Origin: Euryodendron excelsum
Taxonomy: Eukaryota; Streptophyta; Magnoliopsida; Ericales; Pentaphylacaceae
Direction: 5' to 3'
NCBI GenBank assembly: GCA_033060915.1
Contig: CM065378.1
Coordinates: 17,209,501 to 17,273,500 of the forward strand
DNA length: 64,000 nucleotides
Shown here: positions 47,337 through 59,245 of the stretch, piece after piece
How the letters are laid out: every line of letters begins with the position of its first letter
Numbering within the stretch: position 1 is the first letter of the stretch
The notes under the pieces: generated by a model
The model's input: only the letters and a program-made list of their open reading frames with translations
Databases searched by the model: none
What the model was told of the DNA's origin: nothing
Translations under genes and position numbers: made by a program

Positions 47337-47755
47337 CTATAGTTCTTAAAATCGGACAAAATCAAACGGTTGAATTGAGAAACGAATCCTTAATCAATAC
47401 AGTTCAATTAATTTATCAAAAATACATGTGAATCAAGTTAAACCAGATGAACTGATCGGTTTTGTGAAAAATTAACCGGTTCAACCCAAAAGACTAGCCA
47501 TCAACTTTGACTTTTCAAAATTTTAAGTTTATGTTGAGGTGAAGATTTAAACTTGTAATTAGAATGAAAAATTTGACTACTTTACCAATAAACCTTACCT
47601 AGTTGGTGATTAATTTTATTATATTTAATATATATAGACTATATAATAACAAAAATATATAATATTATAATACTGATTGAACCACCGGTTGAATTAATAA
47701 ATTAAAAATAAGTACTTTGACCGGTTCAATATTCGATCCGGTTTTAGTAATTATG
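47337..47755. mobile_element. TIR element (ctatagttcttaaaatcgg ends)
   Basis: The left end ctatagttcttaaaatcgg pairs imperfectly with the complement of the right end, cataattactaaaaccgg. The flanks share gtttgga (47330-47336 and 47756-47762), a possible 7-bp duplication. Internal ccggttcaa/ttgaaccgg motifs occur in both orientations. There is no coding; a MITE-type element is inferred. Confidence 0.55.
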
Positions 47756-48008
47756 GTTTGGATTGTAACCCATATGGGCTTTTGACCATCATAAGCATAG
47801 ATCAATGGTAGCTAATAGTTGTCAACCATACATTGTCATTCTTGCAATATATAGGGGCATCCAGGTAAAAACGCCTTCAACTTGTCCTTTATTCCTTTAC
47901 CAATCTGTCACACACACACACACACCAATAAAACTATTTCCCCCTCCTGGGTCCTCCTGACTCTCTCCCAGATTTGAGAAAAAGAAAAAGAAGTGGAGAG
48001 AGAGAGAG

Positions 48009-48727
48009 ATGGGCAGTGTAAGAAGTCCAAAATACCTGTTCTTGTATGCTCTTCAGTTGCTCCTGTTGATTCAAACCCAAGTTTTTAGCTACCAATACAA
48101 GGTAGGAGATTTAGATGCTTGGGGCATACCCACTTCAGCAAATCCAGATGTCTACACCAACTGGGCCAAGAATCACATCTTCAAGATTGGAGACTCTCTG
48201 TGTAAGTTATGTCATTGTCTTCCTTTCTTCTTTGATCTTACTATTGCTTTTCGATCCAAAATATGTATGCGTATCAACTTATCAATGAATGGTTCATGCA
48301 CTTGTATCTCTCTGTAGTGTTCCTTTACCCACCAAGTCAAGATTCAGTAATTCAAGTCACAGAGCTATCATACAACAGCTGCAACCTTAACGATCCGATC
48401 TTGTCAATGAACAATGGCAATTCTCTTTTCAACATCACCAAGCCAGGAGAGTTTTACTTCACCAGTGGCGTACAGGGTCAATGCCAGAAATCCCAGAAAC
48501 TCCATGTTTCTGTTCCTGGAAATGGGTCTTCATCAGCATTCTCACCCTCTTATGGTCCCAGTGCATTGCCTGATACTGCACCTTCTTACCCTACTGTCTT
48601 CGGCTCGATCCCCATGGCGCCTTCCTCTTCGCCTTCCTCTTCATCATCGCTAAGTAGTCCGGTAATCTTGATGTCCACCTCAATCGGATTCTTGATATGT
48701 ATAATACTGCTCAGTGGCGGCATATAA
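48009..48727 (+). CDS. Early nodulin-like protein (phytocyanin family, GPI-anchored type)
   Basis: Two exons, 48009-48201 and 48318-48727, encode 200 residues. A signal peptide covers about residues 1-27. The plastocyanin-like domain runs from YQYKVGDLDAWGIPTSAN through FKIGDSLLFLYPPSQDSVIQVT to FYFTSGVQGQCQKSQKLHVSV. The two cysteines (YNSCNLND and GQCQKS) would form the domain disulfide. The copper-binding histidines are absent; the position before the second Cys is Gln, so copper binding is not expected, as usual in ENODLs. A Ser/Pro-rich, arabinogalactan-like stretch and a C-terminal hydrophobic tail (VILMSTSIGFLICIILLSG) suggest GPI anchoring at the plasma membrane. It looks closest to ENODL8 (At1g64640), which as I recall neighbours an MFS gene of the type decayed here. 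Confidence 0.9.
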
Positions 48728-49960
48728 GAGGAAATGGCAGTCCAGATCTCGTGAAATGAATTGGAGGTGAACAACTGAAACCATATGACATTCAGTTGAC
48801 ACTGATTTTTCGGTTGCAATTTATTTAATTTATTCCAATATGTTCACCTTCCATTAAGATTTTGAAATTTCCATGAATATGTTTGTATACGATTTTCGAT
48901 CATGTAATTCTTTTTTGGCAAGTTGAGGAGGAATAAAATGTTATTACTTTGAATCTAGTATGGAGTGTTCTGTTTCATCTGTAATAAGCAATATAGCAAA
49001 GATGTATTCGAAATCAAAATCTTTGATATGGGATAGAGTGCATTACCTTTTGTGGCATAAAAAGACATCTTGGCAAATCAAATATTGACCCACGCCTTTC
49101 TCTTTTGCTCTTCTCCATGAAAAGATGGCAATGGCATCAATTTCCATGTCAAGTAACCAATCAATCAACCTGTTTAAGTCCAAAAAGAATAAGCACATTA
49201 AAAACAGAGATAACATATATAATCGAGCGCTGCAAAGGTCCCACTTCTGCTGGTGATCATTTCTCCCACTGTCTCATCTCCTTGGGTTATGGCAACAATC
49301 ACAAAATGGCCAAAATGGGCAGCCAATTTTGCATTGATGTAATAGTGAGAGAGTGGGGGTAAACAAGATCATGATCCACTCTACCAACTTAGTCAACAAG
49401 TTTCAATACATTTGGCAATATCTTTATGACTAGTCAGCCCCTCCCACACCACCACGCATGCTAAGGATCAAGGATGCATCAGGGGTATCAGTTCGAACAC
49501 AATAATTCCAGTTTAGTTACACTACTAGTACTTCAGAGACTGCAGAGCCCCCAGGGAGAAGAGAAAGGAGAAACAGAACATTATCTTGTAAGAACTTCAC
49601 AGCAAAAAGGACGACTTACGATTATTTCAACAAAGAAGCGAACAATGAAAAGGGAAAACAATTGGTACGAAGCCACTAATCAATTTGTAACCGTATGCAT
49701 GCTGTGTTACCTATAATATACAAAACCCGAACCTAAAACAGGACTCATAAATCACCATAAAAAATCAGCAAAAATTCTTTGGCTTTTCTAGTAAAAACCA
49801 AATATAAGTAAGGAATTGGGACAAACTAGCAAGAGCAGTCTCTCTTTGACTAACCATCATAAACTGTGGATAGCAGTGGGCTCCATTTTGACACGAGTAT
49901 GACCATTACATGACATTTAACCAAGGACAATAACTTAGGTACATGATGGAATTTGGTGAG
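48728..49960. other. Convergent 3' region of ENODL and MTA
   Basis: The stretch holds the 3' UTRs of two genes pointing at each other. Small frames at 49105-49362 and 49474-49716 show no recognisable family. Confidence 0.55.
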
Positions 49961-52900
49961 TTAACTGGTCATCTCGACATCAGGGTTCATTGGCAGGAGT
50001 TCAGAAACATAGGCTGCCACAGGAGCTGTGCCCTCTGCAAACTGTGTTGCTGTTGACTTTGATTCACCTCCCACAATTGGACTCCTTGTTTGAACAGCAT
50101 TAGAGTCTACTTCCACAGCAGAAGCTCTTGGAGGTGATGAGGGTTGCACCTCTACATCAGGGTAAGCAGCCTTAAACCTAGCCCGCAGCCCCTCATCCAC
50201 TAATCGTACTCCACTTAATTGATTACCAAGTGACATCCACCTGATTAATTGAAAGATCAGCAAATGTAGATCATTTTTGAAAGCTACAAGAGAAAAAATA
50301 AGATACAACTAGACAAAAGATTGCACAATGCTGCCATATCGATGGTATAAGAATGCAAAAATCACAAGTGTAATTTTTTGGGGGAAGAAAAAGGAAGTCT
50401 GATTTTTAAGCAGACAATTTTTGGAAATACGTAACCTGGCAAAACTCAGCATACCAATATTCAATATCTTTCCATGCATGACTAGAGAGATAAATTCAGA
50501 AGCTGCTCTCTTTCAGCGCATAAATGTTTCAGACATGAGGCCAAATGGAGAAAAAACCAATTTGGAAGTGTGAAGAGCAATTACATCAAGATGCTCTCTC
50601 TCTCATTTTTTTGAGGACCACTACTAAATGAGCGACATATGTAATAATTAGAGTTATTGACATGTATGAGATTAATATTAGGTTCATTTCTCTGATATGC
50701 TATATGGAGTGGTTGGGATATTTGAGGATTATGTGGCAAGGGAAATGAAATGCCACTAAGAAATTCTTTGATACCGTTGTAAACAAATTTTGATACTATG
50801 TGATCCAATCCTGTCATTTTTTTTGGTAAGCAAGCAAGAGTATTATTCCCGATCCTGTCATTTTATCATGGAAGGACATCATTTATGGCATCCACCCACT
50901 AAACTCTTACTGCAGAGTAGTAAGAATGAAATCCTAGCCGTGGGTGATAAAACTAGTCAATAGGTGTCCCTGTAAATAATCTCAGCCACCAAAATGTCAA
51001 CCTCAATCATTCAAAAAGACAGTAAAACACAATATGAAGCAGAATATGCTATCTACTTCCTTTCAGAATTGGTGCGCTCATAATGTGTTCCTTTGAAAGA
51101 TATTAAAATAAAAGGACGGGCAGATTAAGAAAGAATACCCTGCATGAGTGTTATGCATGCGAGCAAATAGTTCCAGCTTTCTTGTCCTCGGACTAATCCT
51201 CTCCAGCATGGGGTACATCTGCAAAAAGGCATTCAACTTTACTTCAAGAAAGCCAGAATTATAATATTCCAGTGAAGCATGGCAACAATAATAATAAGAA
51301 GAATACAATAGTAATAAGCACTCTTCATAATAAACAATTACACTACAACCATCAGCCATGAAAACAAGAAAGCTGCACCCATCAACATGTGATAATCTAC
51401 ATTGCAGCGAGACAGAGACAAAGAAGAAACAGACAAACCAGAGAAGGTACGAATTATGGAGTCTTATTTTATTTTTTTATAAGTAAAAATATGGAGTCTA
51501 CTAACCTCATCAGGCTTACGGCTTGTTTCTCGAACCTCAGCCACTATAACATCAGTATCGATATTCCTGTTTACTTCTGGATTTCCCTTTATTCCAACAA
51601 GGCAATGCTCCTTACTGTGATTAAGCCAATGGCCAGTCCGCCCTGTTCTGATTATTCGCTGAAGTTGATTGGTCTTCACCCAAATAAGCTCCTCAACACG
51701 TTTGTATCCCCAGTGTTCCAAACTGCAAGTATACAAAAATTCATAGGAGCCAGCTACAGTGAAATTTGAACTACAGAGAGCAAAAGGCTTACGAACTCAA
51801 CAAGCATAAATGTCAGACATGATTCAGGAATTAATGCAGCTGACAATGCCCCTCTTGAATAACCACGATAGATGGATGAGGGTAGTATCTCAGCATTTCC
51901 AATTATTGTCTCCAACAAACAGCTTAGCACTAATTTTCCAAGCTAACAATTTATTTGTTTTGAATTATGGAGTTGTTTGAGAGTCCAGTGGAGACCCCAA
52001 AAAAGCCAATAAAAGGGAAGGCTCAACGCATAATGTGTGTAAGGTTGAAATTACAAAGATCATTTATAATTAAAAGAAACAATAAAGACAATTGATGCAA
52101 CAAGCTAAAGGGTGCACAAACAATAAACCTCTATTTAATATAAGCCAGAAAGATTATATTTCAGGTACTTATAACAACCCCATGTAATCACGGGATTCAA
52201 GAAACATAAGTTCTCTTCCCTTAGATAGCTTGAAATGAAATTTAAATTCCACATTAGAATGGTAAGGATTCACCTAAAGGGGGTTCATTAATGTATTGCA
52301 TGCACAAGAAAATCACTCCTACCCAAGGATCAAAATTTCGTTTCGAAGGGTCGTTTCGGTTGGCGTGGAAACGGAAACGTTTCGGAAACATTTTGGAATG
52401 TTTTGAAAACATTTCAAACGTGAAAAATATTAAAATAGTAAAATATAATCTTTTGTATGAAAATTCTACGTCATTTATAAAAAAATTTAAATTCGAATTA
52501 ATACAACTTATTGTTTTAGTATATAGCATTGTGTTTTAGTACATTTTTCTATATTTCGATGTGTTTTGCTCATAATAAGAGGGTTTCGTTATTCCACTAG
52601 TATTTCGCTTCGGTCTCTTAAGAAACGGAAACGTTTCGGTCGTTTCGATGGAAACAAATAGAAATTTTATTCCTTTCTCCTACCAAATATGGTATTCATA
52701 GAAATGACATCCTGCCACTCATCTATATCTTGGGCAAAAAGATTTTATTGTCATATTAGGCATCACAAGTATAAACAATCAAATGTAATTGGTCTTCATT
52801 TTGTGTTAGGTAGGCATCACAAGCATAAACAATGAAAAATTAAGAGTTATATTGGGCTATACTCTAGCAATAACTCCAGCTATGTTACCTGAACTCGGGT

Positions 52901-55900
52901 ATGAGTGTCGGGTGCGGGTGCATGTTCAAGTGTTGGATTCATCTAATTCTCATGTCCAAGGAAACTCAGATACGAATAAATTTCGTATTTCTTAAATATT
53001 TTTTTTGCATTTTCAAGGTAAAATAGTATTTACAAACTAAAATATAGGCTATAGTATTTCATGTATAAAATGAAAGTCCTATGCTTAGTTTTGTAGGAAA
53101 CTCAATTACTTATCCACAGTTGTTAGATGCATGTCCAACTAACCACATCGGACACATATTCCATACCCTTATCCGAGTGTCTCACACGGCCATTTCACAA
53201 ATTCAGAAAAATCTAGGTAACATAGAACTCCAGTATCATACAGATTTTATTGCATTAGCTTGCTGCATGTCCTAGGATGTTCTTTTTAATTTCCTTTTTC
53301 TTTTGTTTTTCCACTGCATTTTCTAGGCTTAACAAGCAGAAATGCTAAAACATCCAACAGAGATAGTTACATCCCCACTAACTGCAATCCAACCAAAGAT
53401 AAGCACATACCATTCTCGTCCAAGCTCCATTGCACGTCCAGTGACCCAAAGAAATATCAGACCATCAGTCTGAAGAGCTGGAACATTAAGACTACGCATC
53501 TCGTCATCAGCCATAGTCCCATAAGGCAATTCCATATGAATGTCCCACGGTGGATCAGCCATTATAACTCCAAATTGCCCAAGAATGTCCATTCTAAAAT
53601 TCCGAATATCACAGTTAATCCATTGTGGTTCACCAAGCTCTACTTCTGAACAATATTCAGCACGTTGCTTTAGAGGTTTGGAGGGAGGAAGTGCAGCAGC
53701 CCCAATCATCATAGGCGTCACATCTTGTGTATTGTCAAGCTCATAATGAACATATTTGCATGTCTGTGATAGAGAATAAGGATTCATAATCGCCAACTTA
53801 ATTCCACAGTAGCAAATAATTAATGCCTTCCATGTAAAATAATTGTAACATTCTTTCGGTAAGTAGAAATAATTAAAACATGTTAGAAAGTTTACTTTCA
53901 TGTGACGGCATGTATCCAAAAAGGAGCAGTCCCCCAAATTGACATCAGTATGAGGAGCAATTATGCGTCGAAAATGAACCTGAAAAGAGTGAAAGATTAA
54001 GACAAAGTTGCTTTGCAATAGAAATTGCAACCAAGGAACTTCCGTGACCGTCTATGGTTACAACAGTCTAAAAATAACGGTCAGAAAGCAAACGCCGGAC
54101 AACTAGATCGACTTCTCTTTCTGAAGAATCTATTTGATTTGCATTAGTTATTAACACACTTTTTCTCCAAGTTGAGTTCAAAGATTGAAGTTAAAGCATA
54201 TAACGAGAGATATCAACTACTTTCTTCAGCCATTTTGAAAGGCTGTGAAAAAAAAAAAAAAAAAAGGGTTCAATCTCTGCTAGATACTGAAACTGGAAGT
54301 ATTTCAGAACATTATTTTACAGTTTGACAATATATAGTGTATCAATCGAGGCTTAGCCCAGTTGCAATTCAAATACCATTCATGTCAGTAAAAAAATATT
54401 ACTGTATAAGAGTGCTACACTTTTTTTCTGCTACGTGATATAACAGTGCTAATCAAACTTTGCATGAGACAGGTGATTTAATACATGCTATCCTGCAATA
54501 ATAAACACTGCCAGCATATTATACTCCTTACTGACCTTCTCACATGCAATATAGGAACCAGATTGACGTCTGCAATCTTCTTTTGTCAAGGCTGAACAGT
54601 ACTCTTTTAATTGAGAACCACCTTTTGTTTTGAACTGAAACGACATTCAACCATGACATGTATTAACATAATTAGAAGGGCTAAAACATGATTGTCTGCA
54701 AGGAAGAGGCACCTTTAGTGATGAAATTTACAGCTATATTAATCCCAAGAGATGCCATGTGTGAAATAGATGAAATGCTAAAGCAGTAGACACTTCTCCT
54801 TCCTTAGCTAAGAGGCCCTTGCATTGGATGCAGGAGAAAAGGAAGAACTTCTGTGAAATTCTCTTTTTTCATCATTTGGAATGGGAAATTGTTTGATGTG
54901 GGAAGATTGAATGGGAAACAGAGGAGGATTTATAGTGTTATTTTCCACCCAAAAAGAGACAGATTGGGAAGGAAATGCATTTCCACTATCTAATCTTTGT
55001 GGCAAAAAAAGGGCAAGACAGTTTAGCATTTCCACTATTTAAGTTTTTTTCTTTCTCCTTTTTTCTTTTTTCCTTGTTCCCTCCTGATAGACAAACAAGC
55101 AAAAAGGACATGCATTCCCAGTCCTTTCCATTTTGCTATCTTGTTTAATGTCCTACCCCCCTAAGTTCCTTGTTCCAAGGGATAGGTAATTCCGTAATTC
55201 AGAAACCAAGTCAGGAAAGCAAAACAGTTCGTTTCATATTTTTGCCTTAAATTTCCTATACAACACTAATGTTTAATGAACCCTAAATGCTTTCAATGAC
55301 AGCTTTGGCGTAACTGCATGATGGCTTTCTTACAAATTTATTAGGATGCAATCACAAACAGAAACATGCATTATTGTAATGGAGCAGCTAATCTGTGTGA
55401 CATGAATGATCACCCCAACAAGTTGGCATTACAAACCAAAGTCTGCATGGTATAAAGCTTATGCATTCAAAAACCTTTGCAGCCATAGCAGTTTCCCTTG
55501 CAGTTGGCCGGCGAATGAGGTCCAAAAGCTCCTCTCCAGTTTTTGACTTCTGCATCTCCTTAAAAGACTTCCTATTCAACAAAGCCTCGAGGTCCTTCAT
55601 ATCATCGTCTTCTGTCCTGGGCTTCAAAGGAATCGCATTTGAGCCTCCCATTGGAACATTTGGCCCCAATGGAGGTCTGTGAATTGGAGGAACACCCATT
55701 CCTCTTGGCATGATCATCATGGCCCCCATACCTCTAGGCCCAACCCTAGGCCCCATCATTGGACCTGCCGCTCCAGTCCCCGGAAACATAGGACGCAACC
55801 CCGACAAATGCGGGTCTGCAGGCCCCATCCACATATCCGGCATTGGCCGGGGAATTGGCCCTCCCATTCCGAAACCTCCACCGCTAACATCACCGCCACT

Positions 55901-56675
55901 TGCTTGTTGAATGTGATTTCCTTCATTCAAAGAATTGGATTCGTTCTGCTGATGCTGCTTACTCTCCGGCAACTCCTTAACTAGACGACTCCGGTCAATT
56001 CCCATAACCATAACTCTCGACTTCCCACTCACCACAAACTCCTCCAGCTCGACTCCCCCATTATCCTCTGCCATGGACCTCAGCGCCATCTCCACAGCCA
56101 GTATCGCCCCCGACTCCCCTCCCAGCTCCCTCAATGCTGCCTTCTCCGCTGCCGTCGCCGACTGATCATTCTCCAGCTTCCGCAGCACTGTCGATGAATC
56201 AATCGGCGTAAAAGGCACCCTTTCCAATAAACAAACAGCAACCATCGACCGAACCACCGATAAGGGGCTCCCACTCTCATCAATCGTGAACTTTTCACTG
56301 TCCGACCGACGAATGGAGACTTCGGGAGACGGTTTAGGCTGCTGATTCTTGGAATTGGCGGGTTTCGGCTCTGCGGAGCGACGGACTGAGCGGTTTTCAG
56401 GAGTGTTAGGGTGGTCTTCGGGCGGCGGTGGGCGTTTGAGGTTGGGATTAGGACTAGGGTTAGGGTTTGGGAGTGGGGTGAAAGGGCGGCCATTGAAAGC
56501 AGAGACGATCTTGAGGGAGAGACCGAGAGAGGAGACGATGTCGGGGACTAGGGTTTGGAGGGAAGAGATGAGGTCCAGCTGAGCATTGTGTAGTGTGTCC
56601 ACACGGGATTCAACCTGTTTACGCATGTCCTTAATGGCCGCCATGTCTCCGTTACCAATACCATCTGACTGGGTA

Positions 56676-56680
<5 letters not shown>
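49961..56680 (-). CDS. MTA: MTA, catalytic subunit of the m6A mRNA methyltransferase (METTL3)
   Basis: Seven minus-strand exons, 56680-55475, 54634-54536, 53979-53896, 53763-53411, 51722-51506, 51218-51139 and 50240-49961, join in frame to 772 residues. The N-terminal 400 residues hold a helical region and a Pro/Gly/Met-rich stretch ([23 protein letters not shown]). Then come CCCH-type zinc motifs ([11 protein letters not shown]..., [19 protein letters not shown]) and the MT-A70 domain with catalytic DPPW at 533-536 in [20 protein letters not shown]. Further conserved blocks are [35 protein letters not shown] and [22 protein letters not shown]. The enzyme, with MTB, writes N6-methyladenosine on mRNA in the nucleus and is essential in Arabidopsis (At4g10760). 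It seems slightly longer than the 685-residue Arabidopsis protein, mainly in low-complexity parts. A (ga)n tract ends at the base before the ATG. The 1.7-kb intron 51723-53410 holds two MITEs. Confidence 0.95.
52324..52676. mobile_element. MITE with CTCCTACC target duplication (MTA intron)
   Basis: Ends caaggatcaaaatttcg and the complement of aaaggaataaaatttcta form an imperfect TIR. Flanks ctcctacc at 52316-52323 and 52677-52684 are identical 8-bp direct repeats. The interior is full of gtttcg/cgaaac motifs in both orientations (gaaacggaaacgtttcgg appears twice). A hAT-type duplication length suggests a hAT-like non-autonomous element. Confidence 0.75.
52880..53225 (+). mobile_element. hAT-like MITE, copy 3 (MTA intron)
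   Basis: Ends ctatgttacctgaactcggg and the complement of ctatgttacctagatttttc. A perfect 8-bp duplication aactccag flanks it (52872-52879 and 53226-53233). This copy fixes the element limits and the 8-bp duplication length for the family of three. It sits about 200 bp from a different MITE (52324-52676). Confidence 0.88.

Positions 56681-56712
<32 letters not shown>
56681..56712 (-). repeat. (GA)n tract in MTA 5' leader
   Basis: On the MTA strand this is about 32 bp of ga dinucleotide ending immediately before the start codon. GA tracts in plant leaders and promoters bind BBR/BPC proteins in known cases; whether that applies here is inference. Confidence 0.85.
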
Positions 56713-56713
<1 letters not shown>

Positions 56714-58420
56714 ACTATTCTATCAGATACTTTTGTGGTGCTAGTAAGGTTCAAACTGTAGTGAGAAGCTGTGATATGTATTCATTAAATTTGCAGAGGG
56801 TTTATGTTCATGGTTATACCACTCACCCAGCAGTGGTAGTGCAGAGAGGACAACCCTGCACTAATAATATTATATTAATTATAATATACATATATATATA
56901 CAAATTAATTGAGTTAAGTTAAGTTAAAATAATTAATAAATGTTAATTTTATAACTTTTTGCTAGCCAAAACGTAAGTTTTTTTTTTTATTTATAAAAAC
57001 AGAGTTATTTTAAAATTTAATTTTTAAAAGTAAATTATTTAAAACTTATTTAACAAATTTAAATTAGTTCAGAAATTGTGTTTTTAAGATAAGATTTTAG
57101 GGCCGGTAGTTGTGTTTGAAAACACCACTTCTATATAATGTTTTAAATATTAAAAAAAAATTATATGGTGCTTTAAATATCAAAAATTATGTTTTTAAAA
57201 TACAATTTTAAACCTAATATCGTGTTTTGAAGACACAATTTTAAGCTTGAAATTAAGACACAACGTTAGGATCTGTAATTGTGCTTGAAGACACCACTTT
57301 TATATAATGTTTTAAATATTAAAAAAAATTTATATGATGCTTTAAATATCAAAAATTATGTTTTTAAAACACAATTTTAAACCTAATACCGTGTTTTGAA
57401 GTCACAATTTTAAGCCTAAAATTATGTCTTTTGCTCAACAATTTAATAAATAAATTTCAAATAACATAACTTTAAAAAATAAGTTTTAAAACTACTCTAA
57501 TAAAGAAAAAAAAAACTCTAGTTTCGCCACAGTGGTGGCCTAAAAAAGACTACGGAAACGCCACACAGTAAAGAGAAAGGTCGTTTCGTAATTTCAGCTG
57601 AAAAGCGGTGCCCCTTTATGCCTTCCTCACCGTTCCAAATTCAGCTTGTCATCTTCTAATCAGAGAACCCACCAAACTCCGACACAACTCGACAGTTCAC
57701 CGATACCGAAACCCTACCATCTCTCTCACTCTCTCACCTCCTTCCCTGTCTCTGTGTATTCATCTCCCAAAACCATGACACAATGGCCAGGTTCGTGTTA
57801 AGAGATCCTACAACTGTCAATCAAATAAGAAATCTTGCTGTATATATAGTATATACACGTACCTTGTAATTGTTAGTCAGGTCCTCAAGTGCTTCACTTA
57901 CATCTACTTTCAATCACTGGGTTCACTTCTTTTTGGCCCCTGATCTCAAATTACAATCTTGATTTTCTTTCTTGGGTTTTGTTATTTACTCTCTGTACTG
58001 ACCCCTGTCCCAATCAGTCGCGTTTTTTTTTTTTTTTAATTCCCTTTCATTGATAATATCTTCTCTGAAATCATTGCCCAGTATATTACTGTCTGCTTTT
58101 CGTTTGATTACTACCTTAATGTAGAAGGTATATTGAACATTGCCCTGTTTCTCTGTTGACAGTGGATATCTGGTCGAAGAACGCTTAACAAGACATATCT
58201 GATTGTCTGTCTTGGTAATACAAGTAAGGCTTCTCTCTCCCTATCTTTTATATAATATGCATATACATGTATATGTGTGTATATGCAGGCGAATAAACGT
58301 GTAGTTCCTATGCAATTTGATTATTGTTGAGTGGTACTATATTTGGTTTCTTACCCTTTGGTTTGAAAGAACATCCATTTTAAACAGAAGTTTGCGAATT
58401 GGTGCTCATATTGATCATCC
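56713..58420. promoter_or_regulatory. Divergent MTA/Yippee upstream region and Yippee leader exons
   Basis: MTA (-) and the Yippee-like gene (+) start from this region. The left part is AT-rich with a tandem 169-bp duplication (57087-57424). From about 57640 the sequence becomes leader-like (gaaaccctaccatctctctc). Splice signals suggest a spliced 5' UTR: a first exon ending at 57789 (cag|gtt), a second at 58163-58223 and a third from 58388 to the ATG at 58421. A short upstream ATG at 57775 opens a small frame. The exon calls are inference. Confidence 0.45.
57087..57424 (+). repeat. Tandem duplication, two 169-bp units
   Basis: The phrase acaccactt followed by atataatgttttaaatatta occurs at 57122 and 57291. 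The match continues through caaaaattatgtttttaaaa and aattttaaacctaatac, with few differences between units. Within each unit short segments (gtttttaaaa.acaattttaa) repeat again. Confidence 0.8.
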
Positions 58421-59245
58421 ATGGCGGAGTTGTTTGGGCCAAGATTGTACAGTTGCTGTAATTGTCGAAACCATGTTGCGCTTCATGATGATGTTATTTC
58501 TAAAGCCTTTCAGGTGGATATTTTATTACAATTTTCTTGAACTCGTAATTATGGTGTTGAGTTGTATGTTATGTAATTGATCCGCAGAGTAAGATGAGTT
58601 CATCTACATAGCCACCAAAAGGAGTAGGCTCTGCTTGGTGTGCAGAATTGTTAAGAAAAGGAAACAAATTGAAGAATTTTTCCCTGACCTTTTCTTTTAT
58701 CTGGAGCTGAGACATCAAGAACTGACTCAATTCTAAAAGCATTTATGGTTATTTGGTTTGGACTCATACTGAGAAAAATCAAGATCTGGTTCAATTGTGA
58801 AACCATTTTCTGATATCTTGGTTACAAAAACAAAATAAAAATGAAATGGTTTTCAGTAAGGTAACTTACTTGGGAAACTGAAATTTCGTAGAAGATGGCG
58901 ACTTGATTTGTATACATATGATTTACAACTATTTATGGTTAAATTGATCTTCTTGTGCATTTGCTAAAAGCTTGTTCCTAGGTTATATATCCCAAAATTT
59001 TGTAATTTTGATCTCAGGGAAGAAATGGTCGGGCATTCCTTTTCTCCCATGCAATGAACATTGTTGTTGGGCCCAAAGAGGACAGGCAGCTCATGACTGG
59101 TCTGCACACAGTTGCTGATGTCTACTGTGGTGACTGCCGTGAGGTGCTGGGTTGGAAGTATGAACGAGCTTATGAGGAGACGCAAAAGTACAAGGAAGGG
59201 AAGTTCATACTTGAGAAATCGAGAATCGCCAAGGAAAACTGGTAG
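58421..59245 (+). CDS. Yippee-like zinc-binding protein
   Basis: Two coding exons, 58421-58513 and 59018-59245, encode 106 residues. The Yippee fold has two CxxC zinc pairs: C12-x2-C15 ([15 protein letters not shown]) and the pair in [19 protein letters not shown]. Conserved blocks [18 protein letters not shown] and [10 protein letters not shown] sit between them. It resembles the short At4g27740-type plant Yippee proteins, ending [19 protein letters not shown]. Animal homologues (YPEL) act at centrosome and in cell-cycle control; the plant role is poorly known. The start is the first ATG after a probable leader acceptor at 58387. Divergent from MTA and convergent with the WNK gene. Confidence 0.92.

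Larger units (their letters stand above)
43831..48008. other. Intergenic region with several MITE-like elements
   Basis: It contains foldback copies B and C, an (at)n tract at 45157-45189, a stretch with repeated cgggt/acccg motifs at 45860-46140, a TIR element at 47337-47755 and a (ca)n tract at 47909-47925 in the ENODL leader region. A 66-codon minus frame (47027-46827) has no recognised product. Confidence 0.6.

Noticed and set aside
56131..56582. Open frames overlapping MTA exon 1 on both strands
   Set aside because: They are shadows of the MTA frame, whose translation matches the family throughout.
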